Source: Heterotrichella gracilis (taxonomy: Eukaryota > Sar > Xanthophyceae > Tribonematales > Xanthonemataceae). Taken from it: a DNA stretch of 64,000 nucleotides. Positions 8,375 through 16,596 of this stretch are shown one piece after another (position 1 is the first letter of the stretch; every line of letters begins with the position of its first letter). The stretch is taken from NCBI GenBank assembly GCA_032358255.1, contig JAULBX010008107.1, forward strand, positions 54,483-118,482, written 5' to 3'. The translations under genes were made by a program, and so were the position numbers. The notes below the pieces were generated by a model. It did no database searches and had not been told where the DNA came from. It worked only from the letters and a program-made list of their open reading frames with translations.

Positions 8375-8755
8375 CTTCCTGAGCGTGAGCGAAGGATCTG
8401 TCCTAATCCAAAAGCCTCTGCAAAAGCGTACACTAGAACAGATGCTTCCTTCCCGAGGCGCGCTCGGGACAAGATCGTCAGCATGGCAAACTGCAAAGGT
8501 GACTGCCTTACTGAACGCCCAACGGACTGCCTTCCTGAGCGTGAGCGAAGGATCCTTCGACAGGCTCAGGAGAACTCTGTTCTAGTCCAAAAGCCTTCAC
8601 ATAGGCTTACACTAGAACAGATGCTTCGTTCCTCAGCATGGCATCTTCTTAACATAACGCCTTCCTGCACCCCCACCTTACCGTCATTCCGAGGCACGAG
8701 GAATCTGTTCTAGTCCAAAAGCCTCTGCAAAAGTGTACAATAGAACAGATGCTTC
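8375..8755. repeat. Hairpin repeat family, copies 1-3
   Basis: Three same-orientation copies (about 8375-8450, 8529-8628, 8701-8755) of a unit: CTTCCTGAGCGTGAGCGAAG, then TCTGTTCTAGTCC, a ~20-nt loop with AAAAGCC, then ACTAGAACAGATGCTTC. The outer words pair (TCTGTTCTAGT with ACTAGAACAGA), forming a hairpin. Copy 2 carries an extra CTTCGACAGGCTCAGGAG insertion. No real gene between 8215 and 8781; the frames there only reflect the repeat. Confidence 0.85.
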
Positions 8756-8781
8756 CTAACGTCAGCATGGCAGAGTGCAAG

Positions 8782-9114
8782 TTAGCGAGAATGTGCATTT
8801 TCATCCGGTGGCCAAGGCATTACTTCTTCGTTTAAAAATTTCCACGTTGGATTAACAGATTCAATTAATGCAACTTTTTTCTTTCTGGTCCATCCTTTAA
8901 TTTGATTCTCTCTCTTTAGTGCCATACCAGGTTTTAAAAATCTTTCAAAGTATACTAAATTGTAACAATGGTAACGTCCTGCGAAGGTTTCTTTTTTACC
9001 ACGATTCAGGTAATGTTCTGTTAGTCTTTGCGGCAAATCATTTGACATGCCTGTGTAAATAACCGTTTTGGAAAGATTTGTAGTTAAATAACAGAAGAAA
9101 TTTGTTCGTCTCAT
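8782..9114 (-). CDS. GIY-YIG superfamily endonuclease-like protein
   Basis: A 110-residue single-domain GIY-YIG protein of the short YhbQ/UPF0213 type. Visible are the degenerate first motif FCYL, VIYTGMSNDLPQRLTEHY (YIG-like motif plus the conserved Arg), and a C-terminal basic helix region (LKRENQIKGWTRKKKVALIE). The ATG at 9114 is chosen because the 15 upstream codons are non-conserved low-complexity. Such proteins are numerous in Bacteroidota and of unclear role; DNA cleavage or repair is assumed from the fold. It sits between two clusters of one hairpin-repeat family. Confidence 0.85.
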   Translation of the reverse strand: MRRTNFFCYLTTNLSKTVIYTGMSNDLPQRLTEHYLNRGKKETFAGRYHCYNLVYFERFLKPGMALKRENQIKGWTRKKKVALIESVNPTWKFLNEEVMPWPPDENAHSR

Positions 9115-9216
9115 TTTTTGGGTGTTATTGTAAAAATAAAAAGAAATGGTGAAAATCATTACTAGTTTGGATGATTTGATTTATTTTTTTGGTGCTATCC
9201 AGATTCCCAACGAACT

Positions 9217-9450
9217 GCCTTCCTGAGCGTGAGCGAAGAATCTGTTCTAGTCCAAAAGCCTCTGCGTAAGCCTTCCATAGAACAGATGCTTCGTTCCCGA
9301 GGCAAGCTCGGGACAGGTCCTCAGCATGGCAGTCTGCATGGGTGGCTGCCTTCCTGAACCCCTAGCGGAATGCCTTCCTGAGCGTTAGCGAAGGATCTGT
9401 TCTAATCCAAAAGCCTTAACAAATGCTTACACTAGAACAGATGCTTCGTT
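9217..9450. repeat. Hairpin repeat family, copies 4-5
   Basis: Two more copies (about 9217-9293 and 9371-9450) of the unit seen at 8375-8755, in the same orientation, separated by a CCCGAGGCAAGCTCGGGACA palindrome-like word. Copy 4 still pairs TCTGTTCTA with ATAGAACAGA although the inner arm has changed, which suggests the stem is being maintained. Confidence 0.85.
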
Positions 9451-9492
9451 CCTCAGCATGCCAACCTGCATCACCGCAAAAGAATACCCCAC

Positions 9493-9523
9493 TTTGAGAA
9501 TCCCCACTAAACACTTATATTTG
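9493..9523 (+). promoter_or_regulatory. Promoter of the Wzc-like kinase gene
   Basis: TTTG (9493-9496), 19 nt, then TATATTTG (9516-9523): a full match to the Bacteroidota consensus. A start of transcription near 9530 would leave a leader of only about 10 nt before the GTG at 9540. Confidence 0.75.
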
Positions 9524-9539
9524 TTAACTAAACTCGTTT

Positions 9540-11915
9540 GTGGCAAATTCCCTCAAAAATAAAAAGCAGGCCATTGTTTCTCAAAAGGACTTAAACCTCA
9601 TCCTTCGTATACTTAAATCCAATTGGTGGGTGCCGCTTTTAATCTTACCGGTGTTTTATGCCATTGGCACTTTTTATGTGTACCGCTTAACCACGGTGTA
9701 CAAGGCCTCTACAGAATTTTTATTAAAATCAGACGACTCCTATTACAAAAACAATGTACTGAGCGACGCTAGTTTTTTTGCGGCCAGCTCCTACATGGAT
9801 AATTCCAACGAAACCCGCATCATTCAATCATACGACATTGCCGAAAAGGTAGTGGATAAATTATTGCCTAATCTGCAGGTTTCTTATTTTTTAGTGGGAA
9901 AGGTAAGAACCACCGAACAATTTGTGGGCATGCCGTTTAAAGTGATCGTGAATAATCTCAACCCCTCGCTTTATGAAAACCTTTTTGATTTCCGCGTCCT
10001 GGATTATGAAACTTACGAAATAGAATACTCCCTGAATGGCACCAAACAATCAAAAACAGGGAAGTTTGACCTTGATCTAATTGATGTGGATCTGAATATT
10101 CGGTTGAAAAGGTTGGGCAATTTTACCAAAGGAACCGTAGAACCTTTAAAAAACCTCTTGTATCAGTTTTCTATTCACAGTGAGGAAAAGCTTATTTCCG
10201 GTATCCGTTCCAATCTTAAAGTGGAAAACCCTGAATACACGCAGATCTTGAAAGTGGAATTAAAAGACGTGATTCCCGAGCGGGCGGTGATGATCTTAGA
10301 CACACTCAACAAGGTGTATGCCGAAAGCAAATTAAAATCCAAATTTGAACTCAACGAGCGCACCATTGCTTATATCGATCGTCAACTCAATGAAATCACC
10401 GGTTCCTTAAAGAGCATTGAGGACACCATGCAGGATTACAAGGAAAGTAAATCCATCATCAATTTAGAATGGCAACAAAGTGATTTTTTAGGCAAGATCG
10501 GCAAACTGGATGAAGAAAAAACCAAAATGCAGTTGCAGGTAAGTGCCTTGGATGATCTGGAGAAATACATCATTGAGGACAAAGATCCGCAATTTTTGCC
10601 ACCTTCCGTTTTTGTGACGGAGAAAGCCGGTTTTATGACGGAGGCTGTGCAAGACTTGTATGCCAAACAAATTCAATTAAACAAAATGTACATGCAGGTA
10701 AAAGAAACCAATCCTGCTATTCTCGAATTAAAAGAGAACATTCAACGAACCAAACAGTACTTATTGGTTTACATAACCAATGCCCGTAAAGCCGCTAATC
10801 TTCAAATTGTGAATCTGAACAAAGAAATTCTCGATTATATCAATGAGGCCAAAATGATTCCGGGAAAACAGCGTGATATTTTGAACATCCAGAGACAAGC
10901 TACTGTAAGTGAGGAGCTCTATAACTTTTTATTGGAGAAAAAAGCCAGCACTAAAATTGCCCGCGCCAGTATTGTGCCGGATGTCAAAATCGTAGAAGTA
11001 CCAAGAGCGGCCGGTATTGATTCACCTGACAAAGCAAAAATTGAAAAACAATTCATCAGTATTGGTTTGATTATTTCAGTGATCATCATTGCCTTAAGAG
11101 CCATGCTGTTTACCAAGATCAAATCGGTAGAGCAACTCAAAGACATGACCGAATTGCCTCTGATTGGCGTACTTCCTTTTGTGAAGGGCGAAGACAGCGA
11201 AGGCATCGTGGTAGAACAAAGTCCAAACTCTTTGATCTCAGAATCCTTCCGGAATTTTAGAACCAATTTACAATACGCTAATATTGATGTGTCGGCCAAA
11301 ACCTATTTGATCTCTTCTTTTTCACCGGGCGAAGGAAAAACCTTTACCTCTGTGAATCTGGCGGCTATTCTGGCAAAGAGTGGTAAAAAAACAGTGATCA
11401 TTGAATTGGATCTTCATAAACCCCGGGTTTATAAACGTTTTGGTTTAAAAGAACAAACAATTGGTATCACCACCTGCATCACCGGTCAAAATACCTATGA
11501 AGAGATCGTTTCTTCCACCCATGTGCCCAATCTGTATTGTATTTTTTCAGGACCCATTCCTCCCAATCCTTCTGATTTTGTGCTCTCTGACAAATTAAAA
11601 GAGATCATTGAACGTGCGAAACAGGATTTTGATTACGTGATCATTGATTCTCCTCCCGCAGGTTTATTGTCTGATTCAGTTTATTTGATACAATATGCGG
11701 ATGCTTCTATTTTTGTGCTCAATACCAAAACATCCACCAAACGCGTGATCACTTTTATAGAGGAGATCATTGAAGCCAATAAATTGCAGCATGTGTTACT
11801 TCTCCTCAATGGTGTTGGCCGTCCGGGTAAACGCTATTATTACCAGGGTTATGGATATAGTTATGGGTATGGGTATGGGTATGGGTATGGGAAAGGCAAG
11901 GGTTACGGGAAATAG
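9540..11915 (+). CDS. wzc: Wzc-like polysaccharide co-polymerase / tyrosine autokinase
   Basis: 791 residues. N-terminal Wzz-type chain-length domain with TM1 at about 30-50, a long periplasmic coiled-coil region (about 270-500), TM2 at 505-525, then a cytoplasmic BY-kinase: P-loop SPGEGKT at 595-601, Walker A' ELDLHKPR near 620, Walker B DYVIIDSPP near 700. The last ~28 residues hold 11 tyrosines, the usual autophosphorylation cluster. It would control polymer length and export. The start is GTG at 9540, with no in-frame ATG before TM1. Alone in its own transcription unit; no Wza-type channel gene nearby. Confidence 0.93.
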   Translation: MANSLKNKKQAIVSQKDLNLILRILKSNWWVPLLILPVFYAIGTFYVYRLTTVYKASTEFLLKSDDSYYKNNVLSDASFFAASSYMDNSNETRIIQSYDIAEKVVDKLLPNLQVSYFLVGKVRTTEQFVGMPFKVIVNNLNPSLYENLFDFRVLDYETYEIEYSLNGTKQSKTGKFDLDLIDVDLNIRLKRLGNFTKGTVEPLKNLLYQFSIHSEEKLISGIRSNLKVENPEYTQILKVELKDVIPERAVMILDTLNKVYAESKLKSKFELNERTIAYIDRQLNEITGSLKSIEDTMQDYKESKSIINLEWQQSDFLGKIGKLDEEKTKMQLQVSALDDLEKYIIEDKDPQFLPPSVFVTEKAGFMTEAVQDLYAKQIQLNKMYMQVKETNPAILELKENIQRTKQYLLVYITNARKAANLQIVNLNKEILDYINEAKMIPGKQRDILNIQRQATVSEELYNFLLEKKASTKIARASIVPDVKIVEVPRAAGIDSPDKAKIEKQFISIGLIISVIIIALRAMLFTKIKSVEQLKDMTELPLIGVLPFVKGEDSEGIVVEQSPNSLISESFRNFRTNLQYANIDVSAKTYLISSFSPGEGKTFTSVNLAAILAKSGKKTVIIELDLHKPRVYKRFGLKEQTIGITTCITGQNTYEEIVSSTHVPNLYCIFSGPIPPNPSDFVLSDKLKEIIERAKQDFDYVIIDSPPAGLLSDSVYLIQYADASIFVLNTKTSTKRVITFIEEIIEANKLQHVLLLLNGVGRPGKRYYYQGYGYSYGYGYGYGYGKGKGYGK
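11862..11891 (+). repeat. Five tandem TATGGG hexamers in the kinase tyrosine tail
   Basis: Five exact copies of TATGGG encode alternating Tyr-Gly within the tyrosine cluster. Gain or loss of hexamers keeps the frame and would change the number of phosphorylatable tyrosines. Confidence 0.9.
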
Positions 11916-13076
11916 TATTCGAGGGTTCGCTTCGCTCACCTAGTGTTTTTTCAACACAGAGACGACGGAGACACTGGGGGCACAGAGATTACTGGGACCT
12001 TCGCTCCGCTCAGGCTCTGCTATTTTTTCAACACGGAGGGCGCGGAGGCACTGAGGCACGGAGGATTGTTGCCCGCCAATCCCGATACCAATCGGGAGCA
12101 AAGTTCGCAAAGATTTTTTCACAATTTTTTTCTTCTAGAAATTAAGAAAACCAAGGAATCTGTTCTATGCATTCCAAACGACCTAGCAGATCGTCATTGC
12201 TTGGAGGAACAGCCTGTTCCGAACTCGCTTCGGAAACGAAGCAATCTCACACAAAGTATATAAAAAAAGGGAGACACAGATGGCGCGGATTACACCGATC
12301 TGTGTGTATTGGAGCGCCTAAACACACTAGTTGTTGGATTTCGCGGATTGATTTTTCGCAAGCGAAAAATTTGAAGCCAAAAATTTTTTCGACACTCCGA
12401 AGGATTCGTTTGGAAATTTATCTCGGATGTCACAGAGGAATAATTCGCGCGAAGACGCGGAGAAGCAGAGGGATTCGTCCTTGCGAGCGACAGATGATGA
12501 TTGCACTTGGAGCGAAGCAATCTCACACACAGCTTTTCCTTTATTCGCGCAGACCTGTAAGGTTTTCACGAGTTAACTAATAAAACCTTACAGGTCTGCG
12601 CCAATCAGACCGTCATTCCGAGCACCCGTCCCGAGCGCGCCTCGTGACCAAGAGGAATCCTTCGACAGCCTTTTAGTCATGTGGCTTCGAGAGCCCTTCG
12701 ACAAGCTCAGGGACCTCCTCAGCCACCATGCTTCGAGAGCCCTTCGACTACACTTCGACAAGCTCAGTGCATCGCGCTTAGGGCATCGGGCTTCGACCCT
12801 TCGAGAACCTCAGGGTCCTCCCTTCGAGAACCCTTCGACAAGCTCAGGTGCCTCCTCAGGGCCCAACCTTCGACAAGTTCAGCATGACTATATACTCTAA
12901 ATCTCAAAATCTACCAACCACAGTCAGCCTGTCCCGATATGTATCGGGATTGTTTCAGGGTCTCAGCCGACCTTTAAATGGCAGTAATAAGGATAAATTT
13001 TCCTCCAAAATTTTGAAATTCAAACTAAAATCCCCATATTTGTTAGAGACAAAACGAGTACTTTTATTACTCAATA
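11916..13076. repeat. 1.16-kb gene-free repeat region
   Basis: No gene supported. Contents in order: CACAGAG/GGAGGCACTGAGG words (11955-12065), CCCGATACCAATCGGGA inverted repeat near 12081, copy B of the ~290-bp dispersed element (12239-12527; copy A at 3598-3890), the hairpin at 12547-12601, and an array of about ten CTTCGACAAGCTCAGG or CTTCGAGAGCC words (12655-12890). Then CCCGATATGTATCGGGA near 12933. Open frames here are repeat-derived and have no family features. Confidence 0.8.
12547..12601. repeat. 20-bp perfect stem hairpin
   Basis: GCGCAGACCTGTAAGGTTTT (12547-12566), a 15-nt loop, then its exact complement (12582-12601). The stem is perfect, suggesting a recently placed or maintained element. 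It is far from any gene end, so a terminator role is doubtful. Confidence 0.85.
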
Positions 13077-13610
13077 ATGATAGAAACCCTTATATCCTCT
13101 AAAACGCGAATCAAGCTCTTGCTGAAGTTCTTTCTGAATAGCAAGAACACCGCCTATTTGCGCAATCTGGAGGAGGAATTCGGCGAATCCACCAATGGTA
13201 TTCGCCTCGAATTGAATAAATTTGAGAAGGCCGGTTTCCTTGAATCCAGCAGCGAGGGCAATAAAAAGATCTTTAAAGCCAATACACATCACCCTTTATT
13301 CTCGAATATCAATAGTATCATTTTAAAAATGACCGGTATTGAATATGTGGTCGATTATGTGTTGCAACGCATTGGTGATCTGGAAAAAGTTTATCTTGTT
13401 GGTAAAATGAGTCGCGGACAAGATACGGAGATCATTGACCTGGTTTTAGTGGGTGATAATTTGAACAAACCCTTTTTATTAGAACAGATAGAAAAAGCAG
13501 AAAAAAAGATCAATAAAAAAATACGCTTTGTGCATTATGGGCTTGAGGAGTTTGAGATAGAAAAAATCATGGAACCGGGGATGCATCCTTTGTTGATTTG
13601 GTCAAGGTAA
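13077..13610 (+). CDS. Winged-helix regulator of the polysaccharide locus (ArsR-like, with a nucleotidyltransferase-like tail)
   Basis: 177 residues. The N-terminal ~75 residues form a winged helix (KTRIKLLLKFFLNSKNTAYLRNLEEEFGESTNGIRLELNKFEKAGFL, positions 9-55, shows the recognition helix). The remaining part, with VYLVGKMSRGQDTEIIDLVLVGDN, resembles a degenerate minimal nucleotidyltransferase domain of the kind fused to such regulators. The same type of gene commonly sits at the head of Bacteroidota polysaccharide loci. It precedes the UpxY gene by 346 bp of repeats; ATG start. Confidence 0.75.
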   Translation: MIETLISSKTRIKLLLKFFLNSKNTAYLRNLEEEFGESTNGIRLELNKFEKAGFLESSSEGNKKIFKANTHHPLFSNINSIILKMTGIEYVVDYVLQRIGDLEKVYLVGKMSRGQDTEIIDLVLVGDNLNKPFLLEQIEKAEKKINKKIRFVHYGLEEFEIEKIMEPGMHPLLIWSR

Positions 13611-13956
13611 GGGTGCGCGCAGAGCCAATATGTCGCGCAAAGACGCAAGGAACGCAAAGAAAAGAAGAACGCAAAGGGCAGAGGGGTTCGCGCAGAATCA
13701 ATATGTCGCGCAGAGATGCAGGAATCACAAAGAAGAAGAGAACGCAAAGAAATAAATAAAGGACTGGTCGCGAAGGACAATATGTTTTACAAATACATAG
13801 AGTTCTAAGAGAAACAATAAACATCACGCTTAGCGCCTTTGCGTCTCTGCGAGATACACACACAGCATAGCGCTCTTTGCGTCTTTGCGCGAAAAAAACT
13901 CGGGACTGGGACTGAGGTGGCGAAGCTGTGGGGAATTAAGAATGAAAAATTAAGAA
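13611..13956. repeat. CGCAAAGACGCAAG-type repeats between regulator and UpxY
   Basis: Two direct copies of a unit containing CAATATGTCGCGCA (near 13625 and 13700), followed by words in inverted orientation (CTTTGCGTCTCTGCGAG near 13842, CTTTGCGTCTTTGCGCG near 13874). The inverted words could fold back on the direct ones in the leader RNA of the UpxY operon. No promoter consensus was found, so the operon's promoter position is unknown. Confidence 0.7.
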
Positions 13957-14457
13957 TTGAATTGGAAGGTAGTATACGTTAATTCCCGCGCTGAAAAAAA
14001 AGTGGGAGAACGCCTCACACAAGAGGGGATTGAAAATTATGTGCCGCTTAAAAAAGAACTCAAACAATGGAGTGACCGTCAGAAAATGGTAGAAAGTCCT
14101 TTGATAAATGGTTATGTATTTGTGAAGCCGGATACCTTGCAAAGGGATAAGGTTTTACAGTTTCAAGGCGTTTTGCAGTATGTAAGATATAATTCAGATG
14201 ATGCCACTATTCGTGATATTGAAATTGAAGCCTTGAGGTCTATTGAAGAGAAGGGTTATTTTGTTGAAGGAAAGTTTTCGGAGGATTGGAAAAGTGGAGA
14301 TAAAGTGATGATCCAGCATGGTCCATTTAAAGGTTTATACGGTTCAGTTAAAACACAGGCTAAAGAAAATATCTATAACATCTCAATTGAGGGTATTGGT
14401 TATTCTCTGACGGTGAAGTTGCCTTCGGAAGTCATTGAGAAATCATCTAAAAACTAA
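13957..14457 (+). CDS. UpxY-family transcription antiterminator (NusG-like)
   Basis: 166 residues with the NusG N-terminal domain WKVVYVNSRAEKKVGERL at residues 3-20, LINGYVFVK near 48-56, and a C-terminal KOW-like segment GDKVMIQHGPFKGLYGSV near 110-127. Bacteroidota paralogs (UpxY) ride RNA polymerase through long surface-polysaccharide operons and stop early termination. It is the first gene of the ~28-kb plus-strand operon, 24 bp ahead of the exporter gene. The start must be TTG at 13957: the next in-frame ATG would delete the conserved N-terminus. Confidence 0.9.
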   Translation: MNWKVVYVNSRAEKKVGERLTQEGIENYVPLKKELKQWSDRQKMVESPLINGYVFVKPDTLQRDKVLQFQGVLQYVRYNSDDATIRDIEIEALRSIEEKGYFVEGKFSEDWKSGDKVMIQHGPFKGLYGSVKTQAKENIYNISIEGIGYSLTVKLPSEVIEKSSKN

Positions 14458-14481
14458 GTATTGGTAGGATATTTAAGCTAA

Positions 14482-15333
14482 ATGCAAGAAAAAGAAGAAC
14501 ACTGGGATTTAATAATTGGACCAAAACGCCATTTATTAGATATTAATTTAAAGCAAGTTTATGCTTATCGTGACTTGCTTATGATGTTTGTAAAACGTGA
14601 CTTTGTGACGTTTTATAAACAAACAATTCTTGGTCCTATTTGGTTTTTTATTCAACCCATTTTAACAACCATTATTTATTTGGTCATATTTGGTCGTATT
14701 GCCGGTCTCTCCACCGATGGTGTTCCGCAAGTGGCTTTTTATTTGGCCGGTATTACAATTTGGAATTACTTTTCTGAAACCTTGACTACTATATCCAATG
14801 TTTTCATTACCAATTCGGCCATATTTGGTAAGGTTTATTTTCCTAGACTTATAATGCCTTTATCCATTGTTGTTTCGGGATTGATGAAATTCTCAATTCA
14901 ATTTTTGTTGTTTTTGATTGCAGTGCTTTATTATACTTTCATTCATCAAAGCATTCACCCCAATATATGGATGCTGACAACACCTCTTTTAATTCTCATG
15001 ATGGCTTCTTTATCACTTGGCATTGGTATGATTTTTTCTTCACTCACCTCCAAATACAAAGACCTTACCTTTTTACTCACTTTTGGTATTCAATTGTTTA
15101 TGTACGCTACGCCAGTTATTTATCCTACTTCTATACTTTCGCCAAAATTAAAAATGATCATGAGTTGGAACCCTTTAACAGGTATTTTTGAATGTTTTCG
15201 TTATGCATTTTTAGGAGCAGGTGATTTTACCCCAAGCATGCTCCTTTATAGTGCAACTGTTATTATTGGCATACTAATTATTGGAACCTTGATATTTAAT
15301 AAAATTGAAAAGAGCTTTACCGATTCAATTTAA
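14482..15333 (+). CDS. wzm: ABC-2 type polysaccharide exporter, permease subunit
   Basis: 283 residues with about six membrane segments (e.g. WFFIQPILTTIIYLVIFG, LIMPLSIVVSGLMKFSIQFLLF, FLLTFGIQLFMYATPVIYP). The N-terminal YRDLLMMFVKRDFVTFYKQTILGPIW is the typical interface motif of Wzm/TagG permeases. With the ATPase gene 18 bp downstream it would flip or export a lipid-linked glycan across the inner membrane. It stands in for a Wzx flippase, of which none is seen. Confidence 0.93.
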   Translation: MQEKEEHWDLIIGPKRHLLDINLKQVYAYRDLLMMFVKRDFVTFYKQTILGPIWFFIQPILTTIIYLVIFGRIAGLSTDGVPQVAFYLAGITIWNYFSETLTTISNVFITNSAIFGKVYFPRLIMPLSIVVSGLMKFSIQFLLFLIAVLYYTFIHQSIHPNIWMLTTPLLILMMASLSLGIGMIFSSLTSKYKDLTFLLTFGIQLFMYATPVIYPTSILSPKLKMIMSWNPLTGIFECFRYAFLGAGDFTPSMLLYSATVIIGILIIGTLIFNKIEKSFTDSI

Positions 15334-15351
15334 AGATTTTTTATCATTCAT

Positions 15352-16593
15352 ATGATTGCCATAAAAGCAGAAAATATTTCAAAACAATACCGCCTGGGAA
15401 GAGTTGGTTCCGGTACACTAAGCCATGACTTAAACCGTTGGTGGCATACGGTGCGTGGCAAAGAAGACCCGTATTTAAAAATTGGAGAAACAAACGACCG
15501 TGGAACCAAAGGCGAAAGCGACTATGTGTGGTCGCTAAAGAATATTAATTTTGAAGTGCAACAGGGCGAAGTGTTGGGTATTATTGGTAGAAATGGCGCC
15601 GGTAAATCGACCTTACTCAAATTACTCAGCCAAATCACACAACCTACTACGGGGCAGTTTAAAATTAAAGGACGCATTGCTTCATTATTGGAAGTAGGAA
15701 CAGGATTTCACCCGGAGATGACAGGCCGGGAAAATATTTTTTTGAATGGTTCTATACTTGGTATGACAAAGGCTGAGATTAAAAGTAAGTTTGATGAAAT
15801 TGTTGATTTTTCAGGCATTGAACGTTATGTGGATACGCCGGTAAAACGTTATAGCTCGGGCATGTATGTGCGATTGGCTTTTGCTGTGGCAGCACATTTA
15901 GAATCTGAAATTTTAATTTTGGATGAAGTCCTCGCGGTAGGCGATGCTGAGTTTCAAAAAAAATGCCTCGGAAAAATGAAAGATGTGAGTACACAGGGAA
16001 GAACGGTTTTATTTGTGAGCCATAACATGTTAGCCGTTAAATCTTTATGTTCTTCCGGATTGTGGTTAGACAAAGGAGAAATAATAAATACAGGCGATAT
16101 TCAATCTGTGACGGATGCCTATGAGTCAAGAAACAGTCAAACTGTTTCGTCGGAAGTGATAATTGAAAAGGCGGTAAAAGGATTTACAGTACATTCAATA
16201 AATGTATCAAACAATGGTGTTAATGGAAATTTCGATATTGACCAAGATTTAACATTTAATATTAATGTTTCAAGCGAAACGGACTTTAATAAAATAAACA
16301 TTAATTTATTTTTTAATACCAATGAAAGTGGGGCTTTAATTTTTGTTACATGCAGCGAAGCAACAAAATTTGCAAAAGGAAAGAGTACCTATACCTGTAC
16401 CATTCCTGCCAGAACTTTAAATGACAACATTTACAGCATTGATTTAATGATAGTAGAAGGGGCAAGCGAGCCAATTTTAAATCTTCAAGGTGTAATCTCA
16501 ATAGAAGGTGTTGAGGAAAAAAGAGAAGGAGGTTGGCTCTCCAAATTCCCAGGATTAATCCGTCCACAAAATTTCAAATGGACTAAACTATAA
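15352..16593 (+). CDS. wzt: ABC polysaccharide exporter ATPase with C-terminal glycan-binding domain
   Basis: 413 residues. Walker A GRNGAGKST (79-87), signature YSSGM (167-171) and Walker B ILILDE (187-192) are all intact. From about residue 275 to the end is an extra beta-sandwich domain as in Wzt proteins that read a modification on the non-reducing end of the O-polysaccharide. This points to export of a finished, terminally capped polymer, and methyltransferase and acyltransferase genes for such a cap are present downstream. Four bp separate it from the next gene. Confidence 0.93.
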   Translation: MIAIKAENISKQYRLGRVGSGTLSHDLNRWWHTVRGKEDPYLKIGETNDRGTKGESDYVWSLKNINFEVQQGEVLGIIGRNGAGKSTLLKLLSQITQPTTGQFKIKGRIASLLEVGTGFHPEMTGRENIFLNGSILGMTKAEIKSKFDEIVDFSGIERYVDTPVKRYSSGMYVRLAFAVAAHLESEILILDEVLAVGDAEFQKKCLGKMKDVSTQGRTVLFVSHNMLAVKSLCSSGLWLDKGEIINTGDIQSVTDAYESRNSQTVSSEVIIEKAVKGFTVHSINVSNNGVNGNFDIDQDLTFNINVSSETDFNKININLFFNTNESGALIFVTCSEATKFAKGKSTYTCTIPARTLNDNIYSIDLMIVEGASEPILNLQGVISIEGVEEKREGGWLSKFPGLIRPQNFKWTKL

Positions 16594-16596
16594 AAA

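Noticed and set aside
8314-8713. ORFs on both strands in the 8.3-8.7 kb gap
   Set aside because: They translate the hairpin repeat copies and contain no conserved domain.
12167-12580. 137-codon plus-strand ORF
   Set aside because: Lies over the dispersed ~290-bp element; the other copy at 3598 does not keep the frame, so it is not coding.
11916-13076. Insertion sequence or transposon remnant
   Set aside because: No transposase-like frame, no terminal inverted repeats bounding the stretch.
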